From a virus, in the IMG/VR virus record IMGVR_UViG_3300032676_000168, positions 1 through 25,945 of that record: 25,945 bases of DNA; one strand, given 5' to 3'. Shown one piece after another: positions 1 through 4,821 of the stretch. Made by a program: the position numbers and the translations under genes. The first letter of the stretch is position 1. Every line of letters begins with the position of its first letter. The notes beneath the pieces were generated by a model, which did no database searches, had not been told where the DNA came from, and worked only from the letters and a program-made list of their open reading frames with translations.

Positions 1-12
1 AACAAAATTCAC

Positions 13-40
13 TTGACAAGAGATAGTGATTTGGGATAAT
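13..40 (+). promoter_or_regulatory. sigma70-type promoter for the left-hand gene module
   Basis: The -35 box TTGACA (13-18) is a perfect consensus. The -10 box GATAAT (35-40) matches five of six, and the spacer is 16 bp. The spacer carries TGATTTGGG (27-35) directly against the -10, a motif that recurs in the promoter at 8175-8203. Transcription would start near 46-48, leaving a short leader before the ribosome site at 64-68. It probably uses host RNA polymerase and drives the small-gene run that follows. Confidence 0.75.
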
Positions 41-63
41 TGAGACTCCAATTTTTAACTTGC

Positions 64-68
64 AAGGA
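64..68 (+). promoter_or_regulatory. ribosome binding site fixing the start at 76
   Basis: AAGGA lies 7 bases before ATG 76. The same frame is open from a TTG at 40, but that codon overlaps the -10 box and precedes the likely transcription start, so ATG 76 is chosen. Confidence 0.75.
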
Positions 69-75
69 ACAAAAA

Positions 76-414
76 ATGGGATATTATGGAATGGAAAAAG
101 AGCCTAAAGGGGCTAAGTCATCAGATAGAACTGGTGAAAAAATGGGTTTAGAGTCTGGTGTAAACAGCACAAAAGGCACAAAAGGCATGACTGGCGAAAA
201 GATGCCTAAAGGCGTTAACGCAAGTGATATGTCTGGTGAGCGCAAAGCTAAACTAGTCGGTGGTGTAGGCATGGGTAAAGCAGACACAATCGGTATGCGT
301 GATGGCAGCCACATGGGTAAAAATGATGGTCGTACTGGTGAGTTCAACACTGGCTCAAAAGAGTCTGAGTGTTATGTTCATGAGAGAACACCACATATCC
401 AAGACACTATGTGA
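76..414 (+). CDS. Gly/Lys/Met-rich small phage protein, unknown function
   Basis: This 112-residue protein has no function I can assign. It is low in complexity and very hydrophilic, rich in Gly, Lys, Ser and Met, with loosely repeated GEKM/KG segments such as TGEKMG, TKGTKGM and TGEKMPKG. The more ordinary tail, from about residue 80, contains SHMGKNDGRTGEFNTG followed by a Cys/His stretch (ESECYVHERTPH). There is no signal peptide or membrane segment. It is the first gene after a near-consensus promoter and is followed by a hairpin, so it may be made in larger amounts than the genes behind it. A disordered nucleic-acid-binding or virion-associated protein would fit the composition, but that is a guess. 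Confidence 0.7.
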   Translation: MGYYGMEKEPKGAKSSDRTGEKMGLESGVNSTKGTKGMTGEKMPKGVNASDMSGERKAKLVGGVGMGKADTIGMRDGSHMGKNDGRTGEFNTGSKESECYVHERTPHIQDTM

Positions 415-422
415 AAAGCGAA

Positions 423-453
423 ATACCCCAAAGATTCGTGGTCTAAGGGGTAT
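423..453 (+). terminator. hairpin, possible weak or attenuating terminator
   Basis: ATACCCC (423-429) pairs perfectly with GGGGTAT (447-453), and an inner AGA (432-434) can pair with TCT (442-444) across an AA/AA internal loop. The next bases are TCTCTAATC rather than a T-run, so it is not a canonical intrinsic terminator. It may slow polymerase, protect the upstream mRNA end, or be incidental. Confidence 0.4.
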
Positions 454-473
454 CTCTAATCAACCCAAATAAT

Positions 474-478
474 AAGGA
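474..478 (+). promoter_or_regulatory. ribosome binding site supporting a TTG start
   Basis: AAGGA ends 6 bases before TTG 485. No ATG in that frame occurs before the first Cys motif, so TTG is the likely start. Confidence 0.6.
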
Positions 479-484
479 TTTGAA

Positions 485-742
485 TTGACTGCTCAACATT
501 GTAAGACTTGTAGATATTTTTCCCAAGAGGGATTTAGGGAAATGGGTGTTTGTAAAAGATACCCTACTTTCCAAAACAGAAATAGCACAGATTGGTGTGG
601 TGAACATAATCCAATTTTGGCAACCACAATAACATTGCCTAAAGTTGATTTAGAGCTAGGTGTTGTTATGAACCCAGCAATAGACCAGGCAGAAAAGAAA
701 AAGCCTGGCAGACCAAAATTAAGTGGGAGGCAAATCCCATGA
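485..742 (+). CDS. small four-Cys zinc-binding-like protein with AT-hook-like tail
   Basis: The protein is 85 residues from a TTG start that has an AAGGA site 6 bases upstream. The N-terminal half has four cysteines, C6 and C9 (CKTC), C23 (GVCKRYP) and C38 (DWCGEH), a spacing that suggests one tetrahedral zinc site. I know this pattern from small uncharacterised bacterial and phage Cys-rich proteins. The C-terminus is basic, and KKPGRPK resembles the GRP core of an AT-hook, which would bind the minor groove of AT-rich DNA. Its stop overlaps the GroES-like gene's start (ATGA at 739-742), so the two are probably translationally coupled. A role in DNA or RNA binding is inference; no specific function is known to me. 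Confidence 0.7.
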   Translation: MTAQHCKTCRYFSQEGFREMGVCKRYPTFQNRNSTDWCGEHNPILATTITLPKVDLELGVVMNPAIDQAEKKKPGRPKLSGRQIP

Positions 743-1017
743 AACCCATAAAAGACAAGATTATTGTTAGACCTATTCCTAGAATACAGTCCACTTTATA
801 TGTCCAGACTGCTGAGGCAGACACAGTAGGACATATTGTGGCAGTTGGGGATGAGGCAGAGGCTGAAGGTCTAAAAGTAGGGGATAAGATATATTTTGGC
901 ACTTTGGCAAAAGATTACAAAGATGAATACTTAAAGTACCATAACTTTAAAGATGGTGATGAAAAGCTATTAGTAATGTCTTGGCAAGATGTTTGTTTTA
1001 TTGAGGAGCAAGAATAA
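739..1017 (+). CDS. GroES-like co-chaperonin (Cpn10 family)
   Basis: At 92 residues this is close to cellular GroES (about 97). The start (MKPIKDKIIVRP) and the segments GHIVAVGDEAEAE, LKVGDKIYFG, KLLVMSWQDVCFIEE follow the Cpn10 beta-barrel order. GroES caps the GroEL folding chamber. Its mobile loop carries a hydrophobic tripeptide (IVL in E. coli) that docks on GroEL, and here the loop at about residues 14-30 is short with LYV (20-22) in that place. T4-type phages encode their own co-chaperonin (gp31) to fold coat protein, so a capsid-folding role with host GroEL is likely but inferred. It overlaps the genes on both sides (ATGA, TAATG). A non-chaperone Cpn10-fold protein is the alternative. 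Confidence 0.8.
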   Translation: MKPIKDKIIVRPIPRIQSTLYVQTAEADTVGHIVAVGDEAEAEGLKVGDKIYFGTLAKDYKDEYLKYHNFKDGDEKLLVMSWQDVCFIEEQE

Positions 1018-1178
1018 TGGCAAAGACTGGACTGTACGCTAATATCCATGCAAAGCAGGAAAGAATAAAAAAAGAAAAGGCTGAGGGCAAACCAGTTGAG
1101 AAGATGAGAAAGCCTGGTTCTAAAGGTGCTCCAACTGCTGATGCATTTAAACAATCTGCAAAGACTGCCAAAAAATGA
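1017..1178 (+). CDS. 53-residue basic phage protein
   Basis: The gene begins at an ATG whose A is the last base of the GroES-like stop codon (TAATG) and ends overlapping the next ATG (ATGA). The product is Lys-rich: MAKTGLYANIHAKQERIKKE, then KMRKPGSKGAPTADAF and a lysine tail. I recognise the pattern from short conserved phage proteins of unknown function. The segment to about residue 25 should be helical, and the rest is Pro/Gly-rich and probably disordered. There is no membrane segment. Coupled translation within the basic small-protein run is the main evidence that it is real, together with the conserved-looking KPGSKGAPTADAFKQSAKTAK motif. Nucleic-acid binding is plausible from charge alone. 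Confidence 0.7.
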   Translation: MAKTGLYANIHAKQERIKKEKAEGKPVEKMRKPGSKGAPTADAFKQSAKTAKK

Positions 1179-1450
1179 CTAAAAAACATGACAAACCAAT
1201 AGAGCACAAAACAACAGGAAAGGGTAAAACATACAACCCTACTGAGAAAGGTGCTGGTATGACTGCAAAAGGAAGGGCAGAATACAATAAAAAGAATGGA
1301 TCAAACCTAAAGCCTCCTGCTCCAAACCCCAAAACAGAGAAAGATGCTGGTAGAAAGGCATCATTTTGTGCGCGGATGGAGGGAGTTGTAGCCAAAGCTA
1401 AAGGTCCTGCTGAAAGGGCTAAAGCATCACTTAAGAACTGGAACTGTTAA
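1175..1450 (+). CDS. conserved small basic phage protein, DUF6321-like
   Basis: The protein is 91 residues and strongly basic. It contains GAGMTAKGRAEYNKKNGSNLK at about residues 27-47 and a C-terminal part with ASFCARMEGV and KASLKNWNC. This GGAGMTAKG ... KSFCARM ... ALKRWNC arrangement matches, from memory, the DUF6321 proteins seen in many marine and freshwater phages, whose function is unknown. The family name should be treated as a recollection rather than a search result. Translation probably couples to the upstream gene through ATGA (1175-1178). Two cysteines, in FCARM and at the very C-terminus, are typical of these proteins and may bind metal or form a disulfide. Confidence 0.75.
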   Translation: MTKKHDKPIEHKTTGKGKTYNPTEKGAGMTAKGRAEYNKKNGSNLKPPAPNPKTEKDAGRKASFCARMEGVVAKAKGPAERAKASLKNWNC

Positions 1451-1451
1451 C

Positions 1452-1595
1452 ATGCCACTCAAAAAATCCACATCACCTAAAGCATTTAAAGAGAATATCA
1501 AGACTGAGGTAAAAGCAGGTAAGCCCATTAAACAGGCTGTTGCAATTGCCTACAGTGAAAAGAGAGAAGCTGAAAAAGCCAAGAAAAAGAAATGA
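1452..1595 (+). CDS. 47-residue Lys-rich protein (KAF..NI..E..AGKP.KQAVAIAYS type)
   Basis: The ATG at 1452 lies just after the preceding stop, and the stop TGA overlaps the next ATG (ATGA, 1592-1595). The product has KAFKENIKTEVKAGKPIKQA followed by VAIAYSEKREAEKAK and a poly-lysine end. I recognise the central pattern (a short helix, GKP, then QAVAIAYS) from many tiny phage and bacterial proteins of unknown function. It should form two helices. The conserved pattern and its place in a chain of overlapping starts and stops make it credible despite its length. No enzymatic role can be assigned. Confidence 0.7.
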   Translation: MPLKKSTSPKAFKENIKTEVKAGKPIKQAVAIAYSEKREAEKAKKKK

Positions 1596-1732
1596 AAGCT
1601 AGTCTAGCAGTCCATCTATTAATAGCACTTGGCTTTGATGAGCATTTGTTCATGAAATGGCAAGCAGGCAAAAACCCCAGCTATACCAAAAAAGGTACAG
1701 GCAGAAAACACCAACAAGGAAAGAAAAAATGA
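1592..1732 (+). CDS. 46-residue small basic protein
   Basis: The gene starts at the ATGA overlap with the upstream stop and ends in another ATGA overlap with the next gene. The N-terminal 20 residues (MKASLAVHLLIALGFDEHLF) form a moderately hydrophobic helix. The rest is basic: KWQAGKNPSYTKKGTGRKHQ, then a lysine run. I do not recognise it. The N-terminal helix is interrupted by His, Asp and Glu, so a membrane anchor is unlikely. The case for its reality rests on the unbroken chain of coupled starts and stops from 1017 to 1914, since the overlapping reading frame at 1657 has no better start. Confidence 0.5.
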   Translation: MKASLAVHLLIALGFDEHLFMKWQAGKNPSYTKKGTGRKHQQGKKK

Positions 1733-1914
1733 TATTTGAACATGAAATCCAAGATGTAAACTTAATAATTACTAGCCTTGAGCACAAAATCAGGGATATG
1801 CAAATATTAGTTCAGAAATTAATGGCAAAAGCTAGTGAACAAATGCCTGTTCAAAACCAATTAAATCCAGTAGCTGAGACACCAACAAATGCAAATCCAA
1901 CAGTACAAAGTTGA
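1729..1914 (+). CDS. 61-residue coiled-coil-like protein, unknown function
   Basis: The ATG at 1729 overlaps the upstream stop (ATGA). The same frame stays open back to an ATG at 1657, but that would overlap the upstream gene by 76 bases and add a very basic segment unlike the rest, so 1729 is preferred. Residues 1-40 (MIFEHEIQDVNLIITSLEHK and on) have heptad-like hydrophobic spacing and should form one amphipathic helix, perhaps a dimeric coiled coil. The remainder is Gln/Pro/Asn-rich and probably disordered. The last 26 bases overlap the ParB-domain gene in another frame. I cannot assign a function. Confidence 0.55.
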   Translation: MIFEHEIQDVNLIITSLEHKIRDMQILVQKLMAKASEQMPVQNQLNPVAETPTNANPTVQS

Positions 1915-2653
1915 AGACTTAATTCCTTACGTTAACAATTCAAGGAAACATTCAGACGAGCAAGTGGCCCAAATAGCTGCAAGCATTAAAGAGTTTGGGT
2001 GGACTAACCCGATACTAGTTGATGGGGAAAAAGGCATTATTTCTGGACATGGCCGTTTAATGGCTGCTCGAAAATTAAAAATGTCTGAAGTGCCGGTTAT
2101 TGAACTTACACATTTGACAGAAACACAAAAAAAAGCATTAATTATTGCGGACAATAAATTAGCGTTAAATGCGGACTGGGATAATGAATTACTTACAATT
2201 GAATTAAATGAATTACTTGCTGATGGTTTTGCATTAGATATTCTTGGTTTTAATCAGTTTGATTTAGATCAAATTTTTATGTCTGAGGAAGAATTAAAAG
2301 AAGATAATCCATATACAACTAATATTAATACACCTAGTTATGAACCAGTTGGTGAAAAGCCTTCATTAGATGAACTTTATGATGATGAAAAGGCAATGGA
2401 TTTAATAACTACAATTCAAGTTAGCAAATTAAGTAATAAAGAAAAGCAATTTTTAATGTCAGCAGCTTCTCGTCATATTGTATTTAATTACGAAAAAATA
2501 GCTAATTTTTATGCTCATTCATCTAAAGAATGTCAACAATTAATGGAAGATAGTGCATTAGTAATTATTGATTTTAATAAAGCTATTGAAAATGGTTTTG
2601 TTAAGTTAACAAATGAAATTAATGAAATGTTTGATATTGATGAAGATGAATAA
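1889..2653 (+). CDS. ParB-like N-terminal-domain protein with a conserved C-terminal module
   Basis: The protein is 254 residues. Residues 1-95 form a ParB/Srx-type domain: VEDLIPYVNNSRKHSDEQVA, then IKEFGWTNPILVDGEKGIISGHGRLMAARKL (GHGR is the ParB box II equivalent) and KKALIIADNKLALNADWD. Such domains bind DNA and nucleotide, and in phages they often precede a DNA methyltransferase domain. Here no methyltransferase motif follows. The C-terminal part (about 150-254) instead has NYEKIANFYAHSSKECQQLM and SALVIIDFNKAIENGF, a helical module I recall from other phage ParB proteins. GC content drops sharply inside the gene, near 2140. It is followed directly by the nucleotidyltransferase and glycosyltransferase genes, so a part in DNA modification, for example site recognition, is plausible but inferred. 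Confidence 0.8.
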   Translation: MQIQQYKVEDLIPYVNNSRKHSDEQVAQIAASIKEFGWTNPILVDGEKGIISGHGRLMAARKLKMSEVPVIELTHLTETQKKALIIADNKLALNADWDNELLTIELNELLADGFALDILGFNQFDLDQIFMSEEELKEDNPYTTNINTPSYEPVGEKPSLDELYDDEKAMDLITTIQVSKLSNKEKQFLMSAASRHIVFNYEKIANFYAHSSKECQQLMEDSALVIIDFNKAIENGFVKLTNEINEMFDIDEDE

Positions 2654-3599
2654 TGAATATACATTTGTTAGACATGGTCAAACTTTTTGGAATAAAAATG
2701 GAATTATGCATGGTCAATTTGATATTCCATTAAATTATACGGGAATCAAACAGGCAAAAGAAATTGCAAATGAGTTAAAGCATGAACATTTTGACTTGTG
2801 TTTATGTTCACCTTTAAAAAGAGCAAAATTAACGGCATATAGTATTTTGCAATATCATAGGAATACAAAGATTTTTTATGACAATAGATTAATGGAATTA
2901 AGTAAAGGATTATTAGAAGGGAAACATTTAAATAGTGAAAAACTACTAAAAACTGAAGATCAAAATATTCTTAAAAAGTTTTGCATTGAAAGCAAAAAGC
3001 ATTTTTATGCAAGAGTTAAAGAATTTATAGATGAAATAGAGAAAAAGTATAAAAATAAGAAAATTTTAATAGTTGCTCATAGTGGAACTATTAAAATGCT
3101 ATTTTTCTCATTTAATTTTCCAAAAACACAATTGCATAAAGCCTATTATGATCTTCATATTAAAAATTGTAAAGCATATAAATTAAACTCAATCAATTTA
3201 AAGGATGAAAAGATGAAGATTGGATTTTTCCCAATGGTCGCAGATATTTTACATTCTGGTCATGTACTATCTTTAGAAGAAGCTAAAAAGCATTGTGACT
3301 TTCTTATTGTAGGATTACATTGCAAACCAAATTATAAGAACCCTCAGCAGTCTATTTATGAGCGTTACATGCAACTTAGAGCTGTAAAATGGGTAGATGA
3401 AGTAATTCCTTATGAAAATATTGAAAAAGATGCAGATTTATTTGTTTCGCTTGATTATGATGTTTATTTTCTTGGGGAAGATCATAAAACTGATGATTGG
3501 GAACTTAAAGATAAAATTGAGCAACTGGAAAAAGAAATTGTTTATTTAAAACGTAAGCACAATTACAGTAGTAGCAAAATTAAAAATGAAAGTAAGTAA
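2646..3599 (+). CDS. bifunctional histidine phosphatase / TagD-like cytidylyltransferase
   Basis: This 317-residue protein has two domains. Residues 1-185 are a phosphoglycerate-mutase-type histidine phosphatase with RHGQT (9-13; phospho-accepting His10), SPLKRA (55-60), ELSKGLLEG (84-92) and the second catalytic His in VAHSGT (143-148). Residues 190-317 are a nucleotidyltransferase with HSGH (203-206), RYMQLRAVKWVDEVIPYE, FLGEDHK and YSSSKIK (307-313), closely following glycerol-3-phosphate cytidylyltransferase (TagD). Both active sites look intact. The pair could make a CDP-linked donor and remove a phosphate. The start is uncertain: in-frame ATGs occur at 2613, 2640 and 2646, and I chose the last because it overlaps the upstream gene least. 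An internal ATG at 3213 with a good ribosome site may also yield the second domain alone. Confidence 0.8.
   Translation: MNNEYTFVRHGQTFWNKNGIMHGQFDIPLNYTGIKQAKEIANELKHEHFDLCLCSPLKRAKLTAYSILQYHRNTKIFYDNRLMELSKGLLEGKHLNSEKLLKTEDQNILKKFCIESKKHFYARVKEFIDEIEKKYKNKKILIVAHSGTIKMLFFSFNFPKTQLHKAYYDLHIKNCKAYKLNSINLKDEKMKIGFFPMVADILHSGHVLSLEEAKKHCDFLIVGLHCKPNYKNPQQSIYERYMQLRAVKWVDEVIPYENIEKDADLFVSLDYDVYFLGEDHKTDDWELKDKIEQLEKEIVYLKRKHNYSSSKIKNESK
3201..3205 (+). promoter_or_regulatory. internal ribosome binding site before the cytidylyltransferase domain
   Basis: AAGGA lies 7 bases before ATG 3213, exactly at the domain boundary of the fusion gene. Starting there would give a complete 128-residue TagD-sized protein. 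It could be chance, since it is embedded in coding sequence (KDEK). Confidence 0.45.
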
Positions 3600-4446
3600 A
3601 AATTACTTAATTTTCATTCTGACTAATGGTCGGCCTGATAATGTTATTACCTATGCAACTTTACGAAAGTCAGGATATACTGGTCGTATTTTCTTGATCG
3701 TGGATGACGAAGATAAGACTAAAGCAGAATATAAAAAGAACTTTCCAGGTGAAGTTATAATTTTTAGTAAATCAGACTATGCTGGTAAGTTTGATATTAT
3801 GGACAATTTTGGTGGAAATCGTGTTATTGTATTTGCTAGAAATGCTTGTTATGATATAGCTAGAAAATTAGGTTTAGACTATTTCTTTGAATACGAAGAC
3901 GATTACACGCAGTTTCAATATAGATATGTAGATAAGGATTCATTAAAAGGGATACAAGTTAAAAATTTAGATCAAATTTTAGATGCAATTATTGATTGTT
4001 TAGATAAAACAAATGCTACGACCATCGCTTTTGCTCAAGGTGGGGATTTTATTGGTGGGGTTGGATCATTTAAAAACAATACTTTTAAACGTAAAGCAAT
4101 GAATAGTTTTGTATTCAAAGTAAATGACGACCCTAAAAATGACACAATATTTATTGGAAGAATGAATGATGATGTAAATACCTATTTGACACAAGGCAAA
4201 ATAGGCAAATTATTTTTTCAAATATCTAATATTTCATTAGTTCAATTAGCAACACAATCCAACTCGGGAGGTAATACAGAAGCCTATAAAGACTATGGAA
4301 CTTATGTAAAATCCTTTTATAGCGTAATAGCTTCACCAAGTTGTTGCAAAATAGACCTAATGGGAAGAATTAATAAAAGGTTACATCATAAAATTAATTG
4401 GAATCATGCTGTACCTAAAATACTTGACCAAAAGTTTAAAAAGTAA
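3586..4446 (+). CDS. TET-associated glycosyltransferase (TAGT)-like protein
   Basis: The protein is 286 residues and fits a GT-A type glycosyltransferase. It contains IFILTNGRPDNVITYATLRK, a second strand IFLIVDDEDKT, then NFGGNRVIVFARNACYDIAR and YFFEYEDDYTQFQYR, where EDD (104-106) would be the metal-binding acidic motif. Further on are IAFAQGGDFIGG (147-158), RMNDDVNTY (192-200) and QSNSGGNTEAYKD. I recognise this layout from phage proteins called TET-associated glycosyltransferases (TAGT), proposed to glycosylate oxidised DNA bases. No TET/JBP-type oxygenase is visible in the window. The gene overlaps the phosphatase/cytidylyltransferase gene by 14 bases, implying joint action. An alternative is glycosylation of a virion protein or a host surface sugar. 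Confidence 0.75.
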   Translation: MKVSKNYLIFILTNGRPDNVITYATLRKSGYTGRIFLIVDDEDKTKAEYKKNFPGEVIIFSKSDYAGKFDIMDNFGGNRVIVFARNACYDIARKLGLDYFFEYEDDYTQFQYRYVDKDSLKGIQVKNLDQILDAIIDCLDKTNATTIAFAQGGDFIGGVGSFKNNTFKRKAMNSFVFKVNDDPKNDTIFIGRMNDDVNTYLTQGKIGKLFFQISNISLVQLATQSNSGGNTEAYKDYGTYVKSFYSVIASPSCCKIDLMGRINKRLHHKINWNHAVPKILDQKFKK

Positions 4447-4452
4447 TAATAT
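4424..4452 (+). promoter_or_regulatory. candidate promoter for the packaging/head operon
   Basis: TTGACC (4424-4429, five of six) and TAATAT (4447-4452, four of six) are separated by 17 bp, ending shortly before the small terminase gene. It lies at the boundary where GC content rises again. It overlaps the end of the glycosyltransferase gene, and in AT-rich DNA a match of this quality can be chance. Confidence 0.4.
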
Positions 4453-4476
4453 ACAACTACATTTCCCCTCAATAAA

Positions 4477-4821
4477 ATGATAGAACATATACCCACTGAT
4501 GAGCAAAGAAGGTTAGTTGAATCAACTAGCGGATTAGGCTTGCCACATGAACAAATAGCCATTCTTGTAGGCATTGATGATAAAACCCTTAGAAAACATT
4601 ACAGAATAGAGCTTGATACGGGTAAGGCTAAGGCAAATGGCCAAATAGCTAAAACATTATTTAACAAAGCCATATCTGGTGACACAACATCATTAATTTG
4701 GTGGACAAAAGCACAAATGAGATGGTCAGAAACTCTAAAGCAGGAGGTTACTGGGCATGATGGTGAAGCATTGCAAGGTTTCCAAATAGTGTTTAAAAAT
4801 GTTGAATCTAGCTCAAGTTGA
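4477..4821 (+). CDS. terminase small subunit
   Basis: The 114-residue product is a typical size for a small terminase, the oligomeric ring that recognises phage DNA and regulates the packaging motor. Residues 8-50 (TDEQRRLVESTSGLGLPHEQ, then IAILVGIDDKTLRKHY) form a helix-turn-helix with the GLPHEQIA...DDKTLRKHYR pattern common to phage terminases and related regulators. The centre (KANGQIAKTLFNKAISGDTT) should be the helical oligomerisation part, ending with IWWTKAQMRWSE. It overlaps the large subunit gene by 23 bases, the usual terminase pair. There is no good Shine-Dalgarno before ATG 4477, which is unusual among its neighbours. Confidence 0.85.
   Translation: MIEHIPTDEQRRLVESTSGLGLPHEQIAILVGIDDKTLRKHYRIELDTGKAKANGQIAKTLFNKAISGDTTSLIWWTKAQMRWSETLKQEVTGHDGEALQGFQIVFKNVESSSS

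Noticed and set aside
84-350. Minus-strand frame in the first gene
   Set aside because: It is a Pro/Leu/Ser-rich mirror of the Gly/Lys-rich protein, and the promoter and ribosome site support only the + strand.
1657-1728. Upstream ATG extension of the coiled-coil-like gene at 1729
   Set aside because: It would overlap the 46-residue gene by 76 bases with a very basic segment. The ATGA junction at 1729 fits the pattern of the whole run.
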